Assembly (NCBI GenBank): GCA_963715025.1
Contig: CAVQQQ010000009.1
Span: forward strand, 372,001 to 436,000
Length of the DNA stretch: 64,000 nucleotides
Origin: DASSJT01 sp963715025
GTDB taxonomy: Bacteria; Actinomycetota; Actinomycetes; Actinomycetales; Dermatophilaceae
Direction: 5' to 3'
In this document: one piece after another, positions 25,153 through 33,779 of the stretch
How positions within the stretch are numbered: position 1 is the first letter of the stretch
Layout of the letters: every line of letters begins with the position of its first letter
Program-made: the position numbers and the translations under genes
Notes under the pieces: generated by a model
What the model was told of the DNA's origin: nothing
What the model saw: the letters and a program-made list of their open reading frames with translations, nothing else
Database searches by the model: none

Positions 25153-26404
25153 AGTCAAACCACACGTCGAGCCCGTGGAGCGGGAACACCGCCTCGCGGG
25201 TCGCCATCACCGCGCGGTCGACCTCGCTGTGCGGGTTGTAGCCCATCTCCCACCGCTGGAACCAGATCGGCCCCTCCCGAGGGTCGAGGTCACCCATGCG
25301 CTGGGGCCCGGGGCGGCCCATAACCAGCTGCACGTGCTCCCGCCACGACTCCGGGACCGGCTCGGCGAGCGGGATCGGCCGGTGGGCCGCAATGGCGGTC
25401 AGATGGGTCCACGTCCGCGGCACGACCTGGACCAGCTCGTACCCGCCGCCGCCCAGGGCTATCCAGCGGCCACCGGCCACCTCGTGGCTGAGCTGGTGGA
25501 GTGCCTCTGCCGCCGCCCGCTGCGCGTCGACCGACAGGGCTAGGTGGGCCAGGGGATCCTGGGCGTGGGTGTCACAGCCGTGCTGGGTCACCAGCACGTC
25601 CGGTTTGAACGCCCGCACGAGCGGCATGGCCGTCGCGTGCAGCGCGCGCAGCCAGCCGGAGTCGCCCGTGCCCGGCGGCAGCGAGACGTTGACCGCGCTG
25701 CCCTCAGCGCGGGGCCCCCCGATGTCGGTCGGCCATCCCGTGCCTGGGAAGAGCACGCGCCCCGACTCGTGGATCGAGAAGGTCAGGACCCTCGGGTCGT
25801 CCCAGAACAGCCGCTCGACGCCATCACCGTGGTGGACGTCGATGTCGACGTAGGCCACCCGCCGCGCACCGTGGTCGAGCAGCCAGCGGATGCCCACCGC
25901 GGCGTCGTTGTAGATGCAGAACCCCGAGGCATGGTCGGACATCGCATGGTGCAGCCCACCACAGAAGTTCACCCCGTGGACGATCTCGCCCTCCCACACC
26001 TGACGAGTCAGCTCGACGGTGCCGGCCACGATGCGCGCGCTGGCCTCGTGCATGCCCTCGAACGCCGGGTCGTCCTCCGTGCCCAGGCCACGGCGGGAGT
26101 CGGCCGCCGAGGGGTCCGCAGAGGCTCGTTTCACGGCTTCGATGTATGCCGGTTCGTGGATGGTGCGCAGCAGTTCGTCGGGTGCGACCGGCGGGCTGAG
26201 CAATTCGACACTGCCGGCGTCGAAGAGCCCGAACGCGTCGCACAGTCGGGCTGTGAGGTCCAGCCGGATCGGGCCCATCGGGTGGCCTGGGCCGAAGTTG
26301 TAGTCCGTGAAGCCCTGGTCCCAGACGACCCGCGCGGCGATGGCCTGGCCGGCGGCTCCGGCCACCGAGTTCGCGCGCGCTTCGTTGGGCGCTTCACTGG
26401 GCAT
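25151..26404 (-). CDS. Acetoin utilization protein AcuC (class I/II histone-deacetylase fold)
   Basis: A 417-residue zinc amidohydrolase of the deacetylase family. The active site is intact: GGLHHAMSDHASGFCIYND (His-His pair), VDIDVHHGDGVERLFWDD (zinc Asp/His), and a GGGGYELVQVVPRTW end block. Bacterial AcuC removes acetyl groups from proteins such as acetyl-CoA synthetase; the target here is not known. ATG 26404 is favoured because TAGCGT lies exactly seven bases upstream (leaderless); a GTG three codons earlier overlaps that box. Confidence 0.9.
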   Translation of the reverse strand: MPSEAPNEARANSVAGAAGQAIAARVVWDQGFTDYNFGPGHPMGPIRLDLTARLCDAFGLFDAGSVELLSPPVAPDELLRTIHEPAYIEAVKRASADPSAADSRRGLGTEDDPAFEGMHEASARIVAGTVELTRQVWEGEIVHGVNFCGGLHHAMSDHASGFCIYNDAAVGIRWLLDHGARRVAYVDIDVHHGDGVERLFWDDPRVLTFSIHESGRVLFPGTGWPTDIGGPRAEGSAVNVSLPPGTGDSGWLRALHATAMPLVRAFKPDVLVTQHGCDTHAQDPLAHLALSVDAQRAAAEALHQLSHEVAGGRWIALGGGGYELVQVVPRTWTHLTAIAAHRPIPLAEPVPESWREHVQLVMGRPGPQRMGDLDPREGPIWFQRWEMGYNPHSEVDRAVMATREAVFPLHGLDVWFD

Positions 26405-26411
26405 GTCTGGC

Positions 26412-26417
26412 ACGCTA
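26412..26417 (-). promoter_or_regulatory. -10 element of acuC (leaderless)
   Basis: TAGCGT on the minus strand, 7 bases before ATG 26404. Confidence 0.5.
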
Positions 26418-26477
26418 CCCGCCCGTTAGGCTCGACATGTCAGGTGTGTCAGCAATATCGCTCTGCCAGGAGTGCCG

Positions 26478-27146
26478 ATGGCCAAGAACCGCCTCTACGA
26501 GGACGAGGTGCTGGTCATCGGGCTCGGCCGCTTCGGGGGCGCCGCGGCGCTCGAGCTCCAGCGGCTGGGCCACCGGGTCATCGCCCTCGAGAAGGACACA
26601 CACACCGCCGAGGGCTTCCTCGGGAAGCTCTCCAAGGTCATCCAGGGCGACGCCAGCCAGCCGGCCACGGTCGAACAGGTCGCGCGGGCGCGCATCGGGC
26701 TCGCCGTGGTGGGCATCGGGTCCTCGATCGAGGCGTCGGTCCTCGCCTGCGCCAATCTCGTCGACGCTGGAGTGGCCAGCATCTGGGCCAAGGCGATGTC
26801 GACCGAGCACGCCAGGATCCTCGACCGCATCGGCGTGCACCACGTGGTGCGCCCGGAAGCCGACTCGGGGCGTCGGGTTGCGCACCTGCTCAATGGCAAG
26901 CTCTTGGACTACATCGAGTTCGACGACGGCTTCGCGATCGTCAAGATGGCGCCGCCGAGGGAGGCCATCGGGTTCACGCTGGCGCAGAGCCAGATCCGCA
27001 GCAAGTACGGCGTCACCGTTGTGGGCGTCAAGACCCCGGGACAGGACTTCGCCCACGCAGTTCCCGAGACCAAGGTGACGCAGCACGACACGCTGATCGT
27101 GAGCGGGCCCACCGAGCTGCTCGAGCGCCTGGCCCTGCGACCCTAG
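26478..27146 (+). CDS. TrkA/KtrA-type potassium channel regulatory subunit
   Basis: A 222-residue cytosolic regulator of potassium transport. The RCK N-domain reads VLVIGLGRFGGAAALELQ with GxGxxG and a terminal acidic residue (VIALEKD) for NAD(H) or ATP binding; a TrkA-C domain ends the protein (VVGVKTPGQDFAHA). ATG 26478 has AGGAG five bases upstream and is preferred to GTG 26472. No Trk/Ktr membrane subunit lies next to it in this window, so the partner channel must be elsewhere. Confidence 0.9.
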   Translation: MAKNRLYEDEVLVIGLGRFGGAAALELQRLGHRVIALEKDTHTAEGFLGKLSKVIQGDASQPATVEQVARARIGLAVVGIGSSIEASVLACANLVDAGVASIWAKAMSTEHARILDRIGVHHVVRPEADSGRRVAHLLNGKLLDYIEFDDGFAIVKMAPPREAIGFTLAQSQIRSKYGVTVVGVKTPGQDFAHAVPETKVTQHDTLIVSGPTELLERLALRP

Positions 27147-27165
27147 CCAAGCTCAGACCCCAGTC

Positions 27166-27678
27166 TCAGGCCCGGTCCTCGCCCAGTGGGAGGACCATGG
27201 CGATCTCCTCCTCGCCGTCCTCTTCGGACCTCACCCGCATGGGCCGGCGGTTGTCGGTCGGGCGAAACCCGAAGCCGCTCGCGAAGGCGACGGCGCGACC
27301 GTTGTCGGTGCCCACCCAGTAGGTCAGGTGGCTCTTGCCGAGCTGTCGGGCCTGGGCCGCCCCCTCGTTGACCAGCTTGGTCGCGACGCCGGTGCCCCGC
27401 GACGAAGGTGTGACCCACAAGCCGAAGAGCTGGGCGACGTTGGGCGTCTCGGGCGAGAGGTCTCCGACGCTGGCCACCCCGACCGGCTTCCCGTCGGCCT
27501 CCGCGAGCAGGCGCCGCGAGCGCTGCATCCGGACCCGCCAGAAGTCCTCTTCGTAGGCCTCTTCCTCAGCGCGGGTGGCGACGAAAGCCTCGGGTGATTC
27601 CTCGAGCGCCGCTAGTCGGATCGATCGGTACTGCTTCCAGTCGTCCTCGGCCAGCGCGCGCACGGTGATCTCGCTCAT
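27166..27678 (-). CDS. GNAT family N-acetyltransferase
   Basis: A 170-residue acetyl-CoA-dependent acyltransferase fold. Motif A reads LFGLWVTPSSRGTGVATKLV with the pyrophosphate-binding R/Q-x-x-G-x-G/A pattern; motif B is GTDNGRAVAFASGFGFRPT. The substrate is not predictable. ATG 27678 is fixed by TAGAGT seven bases upstream and by the usual start EITVRALAEDDW. A second, similar GNAT gene lies just upstream on the same strand, so this may be an old duplication. Confidence 0.9.
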   Translation of the reverse strand: MSEITVRALAEDDWKQYRSIRLAALEESPEAFVATRAEEEAYEEDFWRVRMQRSRRLLAEADGKPVGVASVGDLSPETPNVAQLFGLWVTPSSRGTGVATKLVNEGAAQARQLGKSHLTYWVGTDNGRAVAFASGFGFRPTDNRRPMRVRSEEDGEEEIAMVLPLGEDRA

Positions 27679-27685
27679 GGCCCCA

Positions 27686-27691
27686 ACTCTA
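27686..27691 (-). promoter_or_regulatory. -10 element of the GNAT gene at 27678 (leaderless)
   Basis: TAGAGT on the minus strand with 7 bases to the ATG. Confidence 0.5.
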
Positions 27692-27753
27692 AGCGGGGGG
27701 CAAGGGCATGTGCCGGTCGAGGGTCTGTGAAACGCCTGTGCCAGCCCCATGAC

Positions 27754-28266
27754 TCATCCGTCGAGCACGCACTCCATCTCGAACTCGGTGACCGACGGAT
27801 CCCACGCGAGGGTGGAGGTGCGACCCGTCGCCGTGAAGCCCGTCCGCCGGTAGAGCCGGATCGCCGAGGCGTTCTCGTGGGCGACGTCGAGGAGCAGCCG
27901 GCGCAGTCCCCGCTCGCGCGCGTCGTCCTTCAGCGCCGACACCAGGGCATCGCCGACGCCCTGGCCCCGCGCGGACGCGGACACCCACAGCGCCACGAGG
28001 TGGGCCTCGCCCTCCGGCTGTTCGGCAGCCCGGTAGGAGGTCACGGAGCCGACGGGCCGCTCGCCCAACCGCGCGTGCCAGGTCCGGCTCTGGCGCACGC
28101 GGCGCTCCCACTCGGCGTCGGTGAGCACCGCCTCGCGGGCATAGGTGCTGCCGAAGGCCGCCGGCGTGTCCAGCAGCATGGCCAGGCGAACGTCACGGAG
28201 CGTGCGCCACTCGGACGGGCCCATCCGGCATACGACCAGGTCGGACGTGTGCGCGGGCTCAGCCAT
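27754..28266 (-). CDS. GNAT family N-acetyltransferase
   Basis: A 170-residue GNAT protein. VALWVSASARGQGVGDALV is the acetyl-CoA motif and NASAIRLYRRTGFTATG the motif B helix-strand. Its start overlaps the proC stop by eight bases (28259-28266), so it is probably translated from the proC message. The sequence after the start (AEPAHTSDLVVCRMGPSEW) matches the N-terminal strand of the fold. The substrate is unknown; the coupling to proC might point to amino acid metabolism, but that is a guess. Confidence 0.88.
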   Translation of the reverse strand: MAEPAHTSDLVVCRMGPSEWRTLRDVRLAMLLDTPAAFGSTYAREAVLTDAEWERRVRQSRTWHARLGERPVGSVTSYRAAEQPEGEAHLVALWVSASARGQGVGDALVSALKDDARERGLRRLLLDVAHENASAIRLYRRTGFTATGRTSTLAWDPSVTEFEMECVLDG

Positions 28267-29065
28267 TGCCACTTGCCAGCTGGTGGGAGCGCTCGGCAGC
28301 TGCCTCCATCGCGGTGATGAACGCCGCACGCACCTTGTGGTCGTCGAGCTGGCGCAGCGCAGCCGCGGTGGTGCCCCCCGGGGAGGTGACCTGCTCGCGC
28401 AGGACGGTGGGGTGCTGCCTGGTCTCCTTGATCATCGTGGCGGCGCCGTAGAGGGTCTGGACCACGAGCTCGGTCGACGTGGCCCGAGGCAGCCCGAGCA
28501 CGACACCGGCCTCGATCATCGCCTCGACGACATAGAAGATGTACGCCGGCCCGGAGCCGGAGATGGCGGTCACCGCGTCCTGGTGCTTCTCGGCGATCTC
28601 GATCACCTTGCCGCACGAGCGAAGCAGGTCTGCGGCCTCTGCGAGGTGGGCCTCGTCGCAATGGCGACCGGGGCTGAGCGCCGCCATCCCCTGGTCTACG
28701 AGGGCCGGCGTGTTGGGCATGACGCGCACGACCGAACTCCCCTCGGGCAGCCGGGACTCGAGGAACTCGGTGGTGATGCCAGCAGCCAGGCTCACCACGA
28801 GGTTGCCCGGGGCCACGTGGTCGCGGAGCTCCTCCAGCAGGGTTGACATGTCCTGCGGCTTCACGACCAGCACCAGGGTGTCTGCGAGGTGGGCCGCCTC
28901 GGTGTTGGACAGGGCGCGCACGCCGTACTTGTCGCTCAGCTCCGCTGCCCGCTCGGGGCGTCGCTCGGTGATGACGAGGTCGGCGGCGGATCGTCCCGCG
29001 CGGATGAGCCCGGACAGCAGGGTCTCACCCATGACTCCTGCGCCGAAGATTGCGACTGTTCCCAT
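28259..29065 (-). CDS. proC: Pyrroline-5-carboxylate reductase ProC
   Basis: A 268-residue NAD(P)H-dependent enzyme for the last step of proline synthesis. The Rossmann motif FGAGVMGETLLSGL is at the N-terminus; VVRVMPNTPALVDQGMAAL and the C-terminal ISGSGPAYIFYVVEAM, TSPGGTTAAAL carry the substrate and dimer parts. A GGAAGG box precedes ATG 29065. Proline dehydrogenase (30623-31573) lies 1.5 kb upstream on the same strand, so synthesis and breakdown genes sit close together. Confidence 0.97.
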   Translation of the reverse strand: MGTVAIFGAGVMGETLLSGLIRAGRSAADLVITERRPERAAELSDKYGVRALSNTEAAHLADTLVLVVKPQDMSTLLEELRDHVAPGNLVVSLAAGITTEFLESRLPEGSSVVRVMPNTPALVDQGMAALSPGRHCDEAHLAEAADLLRSCGKVIEIAEKHQDAVTAISGSGPAYIFYVVEAMIEAGVVLGLPRATSTELVVQTLYGAATMIKETRQHPTVLREQVTSPGGTTAAALRQLDDHKVRAAFITAMEAAAERSHQLASGNG

Positions 29066-29081
29066 GAGAGCCTTCCCTCGT

Positions 29082-29105
29082 CACCGGGCCGGCGAGGAGC
29101 CGGTG
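29082..29105. terminator. Hairpin between proC and the mannosyltransferase gene
   Basis: CACCGG pairs with CCGGTG around a GC-rich 12-base loop in the 82-base gap. A GTATGCCG octamer follows at 29113-29120. Confidence 0.4.
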
Positions 29106-29147
29106 CCGTCAAGTATGCCGACCGCACCGAGGGGCCTGCGCAGCCAT

Positions 29148-30621
29148 TCAGCCCAAGGACCGCATGCGTGGCCACAGAGCCGCCCAGCTGCCGCGGCGCT
29201 CGCGGCAGCGCCACACGGTTCGCCCCTGCTCGTCGTTGTCGAGGCCGACGCCGTTGTCGATCCTGCCCACCCGGCTGACCTCGCCGAACCACTGACGTAG
29301 ATCCGACTCGGGGAATCCGACGGCGATGACCGTGGTCGTCGATTCGGGCGGCGGGCCCAGGTCGGCGAGGGCGTTGTGGCCGCTGAAGGCCGGCAGCCCG
29401 GGCGGCCCGAATCGGCTGACCGCACCCGTCTCCCCGTAGTTGCCACCGAGGAAGACCGCACGGCGCTGCTCGGTCTCGGAGAGCTGCGAGTACGCCTGCG
29501 CCGATCGTCAGGCCGAACCTCGGCCAGCCGACGGTCTCCCCCGCGTCGTAGTCGACCGCTGCGGGCAGGGACCCGGCCAGCCGGTCCACGGGCAGCAGGG
29601 GCAGGAACAGGTACGCGGCGACGGCGAGGCTGGCCGCCAGCGCTGAGCCGACCAGGACCCGGCGGCCACGTCGACCGGCGGCCCAGGCGACGACCGGATC
29701 TGCCCCGGCAGCAAGCAGGACCGGGTAGAGACCCACCAGGTAGTAGGGCTTGCCGCCGGTCGCGACGAAGAAGACGGTGAGGATCACGAACGCCGTCGGG
29801 AAGGCCCGGTAGCGATGGAGCTCGGGGAGGCGGGCGAGGCGCCAGCCGCCGATCGCCCAGACCGGCACGAGGAACGGGCTGATCAGCACAAGGAGGTACG
29901 GCAAGAACACCCATCGGGAGGCGCTCGTGCCCGACGATCCGGCGGCAATGCCGCTGGCCAGGTCCAGCTGGGGCCAGCCGTGCGCTGCCTGCCAGGCCAG
30001 ATTGGGCAGCCACAGCGCCAGGGCAATGGCTGCCCCCACCCACGGCCGCCATGACCGGAGTGCGTCCCTGGGGCCGGCAACGAGCATGCCGGCGAGCATG
30101 GCGCCGAGGAAGAACGCCAAGAGCGTCTTCGCCTCCAGGCCGATGCCCGCCGCCAAGCCCGCCCAGAGCCAGGCCGCGCCGCCGTCCCGGAGCGCGCGAA
30201 CGAGCAGCCAGCTCAGGAGCGTCCACGCGAAGAGGTCGAGCGTGGACGTCGACAGCAGGTGCCCAACCGCGAGGGTGAACGCACCCACGGCCATACACGC
30301 ACACGCGAAGAGCTGGCCTCCGCGCGTCGCCCCGAACTCGCGGGCCATGAGGCCAGTGATCAGCGCGGTCCCTCCCGCCAGCAGCGCCGACGGAAGCCGG
30401 AGCACCACCAGGGACCCGCCGGAGAGGGTGTCGAGCGCATGAGCGAGCAGCGGCACCAGAGCCGGCTGGTCGGCATACCCCCAGTCCGGGCTGGCCCCGA
30501 TGAGGGTGAAGTACAGCTCGTCGCGGTGATACCCGTAGCGGGCCGACGTGGCGACGAGCAGTGCGGCCAGCAGGCCGGCGATGACCAGCAGCCCCCGCCA
30601 GGCCACGCCCCCCCGTGGCAT
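29148..30621 (-). pseudogene. Membrane mannosyltransferase (GT39/ArnT-like), frameshifted
   Basis: A polytopic glycosyltransferase of the dolichyl-phosphate-mannose protein mannosyltransferase type. The first part has the DE motif in YGYHRDELYFTL, about ten helices and the GKPYYLVGLYPVLLA block. After GWPRFGLTI (near 29502) the frame breaks; one base over, AQAYSQLSETEQRRAV, GNYGETGAVSRFG, AFSGHNALADLGPPP, RIDNGVGLDNDEQG continues to a TGA at 29148. Removing one G restores about 490 residues with the normal family C-terminus. ProDH is one base upstream. Confidence 0.88.
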
Positions 30622-30622
30622 C

Positions 30623-31573
30623 TCAGCCCTTGCTGGCGAGGCCGCGGAGGAAGAAGAAGGTGTTGGCGGGTCGCTCGGCCATGCGCCGCATGAGGTAGCC
30701 GTACCACTCGTCGCCGTAGGGGATGTAGACCCGCATATGGTTGCCGCGGTCGGCGATCCTGCGCTGCTCGTCGGGGCGGATGCCGTAGAGCATCTGGTAC
30801 TCGTAGGTCGCCGGGTCGCGACGGTTGTGGTTGGCCAGGGCGCCGGCGATCTCGATGAGCCGGGGGTCGTGGGTGGCCACCATGGGGTAGCCGTCGCCCG
30901 CCATCAGGATCTTCAGGCAGCGCACGTAGGCCACGTCGACCTCGGACTGGTCCTGGAAGGCCACCGACTCCGGTTCCTTGTAGGCGCCCTTGCAGAGCCG
31001 CACGCGGCTCCCCTCGTGGGCGAGGTCGCGGCAGTCCTGCTCGCTGCGATGCAGGTAGGACTGGATCACGGCTCCGACCCAGGGAAAGTCGGCCCGGAGG
31101 TCCCGCAGGATCCCGAGCGTGGAGTCGGTGGTGGTGTGGTCTTCCATGTCGAGAGTGACCGTGGTCCCTGCCGCAGTCGCGGCCTCACAGATCGCCCGGG
31201 CGTGGTCGAGGGCGATCTTCTCGCCGTCTCCGGGCAGCGCCTGCCCGATGGCGCTCAGCTTCACGCTGACCTCGCCCATGCCGTGCTGGCTGAGGTTCTC
31301 GTCGGCCAGGGCAGTGAGGAGGCGCAGGTAGGCGTCGCGTGTGTGCTCCGCCTGCTCGACGTCGAGGGTGTCCTCGCCGAGGTAGTCGATGGTCGCGACG
31401 CGGTTGGTCAGGCGCAGTTCGGCCGTCGCCCGGACCGCATCGGCGGTCGCGTCCCCCGGCACGAAGCGCTTGACCACGCTCCGGCTGACCGGCGCGTTCT
31501 CGACGGCTCGTCGCACCATCTCCGACTTGGACAACTGCAGCAGTGAGTTGCGCAACAGGTCGCTGGGTTCCAC
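30623..31573 (-). CDS. Proline dehydrogenase
   Basis: A 316-residue monofunctional FAD enzyme that oxidises proline to pyrroline-5-carboxylate and feeds electrons to quinone. The TIM-barrel strands show VSVKLSAIGQALPG, VTLDMEDHTTTDSTL, VIQSYLHRSEQD, RVRLCKGAYKEPESVAF and the C-terminal substrate-binding block EYQMLYGIRPDEQRRIA, VYIPYGDEWYGYLMRR. GTG 31573 is the start. No P5C dehydrogenase gene is present in the window. The frameshifted mannosyltransferase follows immediately. Confidence 0.95.
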   Translation of the reverse strand: MEPSDLLRNSLLQLSKSEMVRRAVENAPVSRSVVKRFVPGDATADAVRATAELRLTNRVATIDYLGEDTLDVEQAEHTRDAYLRLLTALADENLSQHGMGEVSVKLSAIGQALPGDGEKIALDHARAICEAATAAGTTVTLDMEDHTTTDSTLGILRDLRADFPWVGAVIQSYLHRSEQDCRDLAHEGSRVRLCKGAYKEPESVAFQDQSEVDVAYVRCLKILMAGDGYPMVATHDPRLIEIAGALANHNRRDPATYEYQMLYGIRPDEQRRIADRGNHMRVYIPYGDEWYGYLMRRMAERPANTFFFLRGLASKG

Positions 31574-31665
31574 GGGTGAGGATCCTCTGGCACTTGGGGG
31601 CGGGTCGCTGCGCCAAGGCTAGCCGCAGCGTGTCCAGGCAGCGCACCCCCGGGTTCGGAGACGGT

Positions 31666-32400
31666 TCAGGCAGTCCGCCGCCGAAGCGTGAGGCTCCCGA
31701 GCACGAGTGCAGCGATGATCCAGACGGCGATGATCAGGGCGTCTCCGCTCACCTCTCCCGCAGCATCGGCGGTTGTGGTGACCGTCTTCATCGCATCCAC
31801 GGCGTAGGAGAGGGGCAGCCAGTCGGAAATCGCGCTGAGGACGTCCGGCAACTGGTCACGAGCCACGAGCAGACCGCACAGAAGGAACTGCGGAAGCACG
31901 AACGCAGGCATGAACTGCACAGCCTGGAACTCGGTGCGTGCGAAGCCGCTGGCCAGCAGGCCGAGGGCGGTACCGAGGACGGCGTCGAGGACGGCGACCA
32001 CCACCAGGAGCCACAGCGCGCCCTGGACGTCGAGACCGCAGACGTACACGGCGAACGCCGTCGCGATGACCGCCTGGAGCACGGCCATCGCACCGAAGGC
32101 CAGGGCGTACCCGAACATGAAGTCGCCCTTCCCCATGGGCGTGGTGAGCAGGCGCTCGAGGGTGCCCGACGTGCGCTCCCGCAGCGTCGCCACGCTGGTG
32201 ACGATGAACATCACCACGAAGGGGAAGACGCCCAGCAGGGCGGCACCGATGTTGTTGAAGACCGGGGTGTCGTTGAAGATCCACGCGAGCAGCCCGATGA
32301 GGACGATCGGGACCACGAGCATGAGGCCGATGGTCCGTCGGTCCGACCGCAGCTGCAGGAGCACGCGCGATGCCGTGATGAGAGTGCGGCGGGGGTTCAT
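31666..32400 (-). CDS. ABC-2 type transporter permease
   Basis: A 244-residue membrane subunit with six hydrophobic segments. The EaeA-like ABC-2 pattern is visible: a first helix VVPIVLIGLLAWIF, then RERTSGTLERLLTTPMG before helix 3 (the coupling segment), and FVLPQFLLCGLLVARDQLP before the last pair. ATG 32400 overlaps the ATPase stop (ATGA at 32397-32400). With the ATPase it forms an exporter, likely for a drug or lipid, controlled by the adjacent TetR protein. Confidence 0.92.
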   Translation of the reverse strand: MNPRRTLITASRVLLQLRSDRRTIGLMLVVPIVLIGLLAWIFNDTPVFNNIGAALLGVFPFVVMFIVTSVATLRERTSGTLERLLTTPMGKGDFMFGYALAFGAMAVLQAVIATAFAVYVCGLDVQGALWLLVVVAVLDAVLGTALGLLASGFARTEFQAVQFMPAFVLPQFLLCGLLVARDQLPDVLSAISDWLPLSYAVDAMKTVTTTADAAGEVSGDALIIAVWIIAALVLGSLTLRRRTA

Positions 32401-33134
32401 CGCTGGGCCTCGATCTCGGCCGCCTGGTCGATCAGGGTCAGGAAGGCGCGCTCGGCGTCGGACGCTCCGGTGCGCTGGAGCAGCTCCTCCAGCGTGCAGT
32501 CCGCCAAGACGTCGCCCTGCCTCAGCAGGACCAGCCGGTCGCACCGGATCGCCTCGTCCATGACGTGGCTGGAGACCAGGAGCGAGATGCCGGTGGACGC
32601 CAGCCTGGCGAACAGGTTCCACAGGTCGCGGCGGAGCACCGGGTCCAGCCCGACCGTCGGCTCGTCCAGGACGAGCACGTCTGGCTTGCCGACCAGGGCA
32701 CAGGCGAGCGACACCCGCGACTCCTGGCCGCCGGACAGCCGGCCCACCAGGGTGTCCGCGTGGCTCGTCAGGTCGACCGTCTCGATCACTTCGTCGGCGG
32801 TGCTCAGGGGCACGCCGAGGATCCGGGCGAAGTACCGGACGTTGTCGCGGATGGTGAGGTCGTCGTAGATGCTCGGGGCCTGGGTGAGGTAGCCCACGCG
32901 GGAGCGCAGAGCCGGGCTCCCGGCGTCGAGGCCGAGGACGCGAACCGAGCCGGACTCGACGATCTGGACGCCGACGATGGCCCTCATGAGCGTGGACTTG
33001 CCGCTGCCGCTGGGGCCGAGCAGACCGACCACCTCGCCGGCGGGGACGTCGAGCGAGAGGTCGGGCAGGACGATCCGGCCACCGCGCACCACGCGCAGGT
33101 GGTTGACCTCGATGGCGTTGACGTTTTTCATCAC
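32397..33134 (-). CDS. ABC transporter ATP-binding protein
   Basis: A 245-residue nucleotide-binding subunit with complete motifs: Walker A GPSGSGKST, signature LSGGQESRVSLACAL, Walker B VLVLDEPTVGLDP and switch SSHVMDEA. It partners with the permease encoded downstream (ABC-2 exporter). GTG 33134 is the first base of a predicted leaderless message; ATG follows as the second codon. The promoter lies in the 45-base gap after the tetR gene and is overlapped by a dyad. Confidence 0.94.
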   Translation of the reverse strand: MMKNVNAIEVNHLRVVRGGRIVLPDLSLDVPAGEVVGLLGPSGSGKSTLMRAIVGVQIVESGSVRVLGLDAGSPALRSRVGYLTQAPSIYDDLTIRDNVRYFARILGVPLSTADEVIETVDLTSHADTLVGRLSGGQESRVSLACALVGKPDVLVLDEPTVGLDPVLRRDLWNLFARLASTGISLLVSSHVMDEAIRCDRLVLLRQGDVLADCTLEELLQRTGASDAERAFLTLIDQAAEIEAQR

Positions 33135-33142
33135 ATGATGAA
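33127..33142. promoter_or_regulatory. Probable TetR operator at the ABC exporter start
   Basis: TTCATCA and TGATGAA, perfect 7-bp arms separated by two bases. They cover the transcription start and first codons of the ATPase gene and abut the -10 box, as expected for a repressor site. Confidence 0.6.
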
Positions 33143-33169
33143 TATAGAACTGTGAAGATGCCTGCGCAA
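33141..33169 (-). promoter_or_regulatory. Promoter of the ABC exporter (leaderless)
   Basis: On the minus strand, TTGCGC (33164-33169), a 17-base spacer, and TATATT (33141-33146). Six bases follow before GTG 33134, which would be +1. Confidence 0.65.
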
Positions 33170-33179
33170 GGGCTTCGGC

Positions 33180-33779
33180 TCAGGGAGCGAGGTAGTGCTG
33201 GAGGGTGGGAGCGAGGAGGGCCACGAGCTCGTCCTGGGTGGCATCGACCACGCTCGGGAACCCCACGACGTAGCGCATCATCCCCACGCCAACCATCTGG
33301 CCGGCGGCCAGCGCCGCCCGGAGCTCCGGGTCGGCGGACAGGCCCGTGGCGCCCGACGGCGTGAGGTCCCGGGTGATGTGCCCGAAGATCTCGCGCACGA
33401 GGAACTCGCGCAGCATGCGGGCAGCGTCCTCGTTGGTCACCGCGGATCGCACCACTCCCTGGAAGCGCGCACGTCCCTCGGGCGAGTCCCAGATCGTGAG
33501 GAAAGTCCTGACCATGGCCTCGCCGACCCGCTCCCGCGGTCCCTGGATCACCGCCTCGATGAGTACCCGCGGGTCGGCCGGGACGTCCATCACCTCGGCG
33601 AAGAGCGCGGCCTTGCCGTCGAAGTAGTGGTGCAGAAGAGCGGGGTCGACCTCGGCTGCACGGGCGATGGCGCGCAGTGACGTGGCGTCGTAGCCCCTGG
33701 CCGCGAACTCGCTGCGCGCCGCCGACACGATGGCTGCGCGGGTGTCACCTCCGCCTGGGCGCCGGCCCCGAGGGCTCAC
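33180..33779 (-). CDS. TetR family transcriptional regulator
   Basis: A 199-residue repressor. The helix-turn-helix is AIVSAARSEFAARGYDATSLRA with the second part VDPALLHHYFDGKAALFAEVM, followed by an all-helical ligand domain of TetR_C type. GTG 33779 overlaps the stop of the sugar isomerase gene by four bases (33776-33779), so it may be co-transcribed with it. It lies directly before the ABC exporter, whose promoter bears a dyad; regulation of that exporter is inferred. Confidence 0.92.
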   Translation of the reverse strand: MSPRGRRPGGGDTRAAIVSAARSEFAARGYDATSLRAIARAAEVDPALLHHYFDGKAALFAEVMDVPADPRVLIEAVIQGPRERVGEAMVRTFLTIWDSPEGRARFQGVVRSAVTNEDAARMLREFLVREIFGHITRDLTPSGATGLSADPELRAALAAGQMVGVGMMRYVVGFPSVVDATQDELVALLAPTLQHYLAP

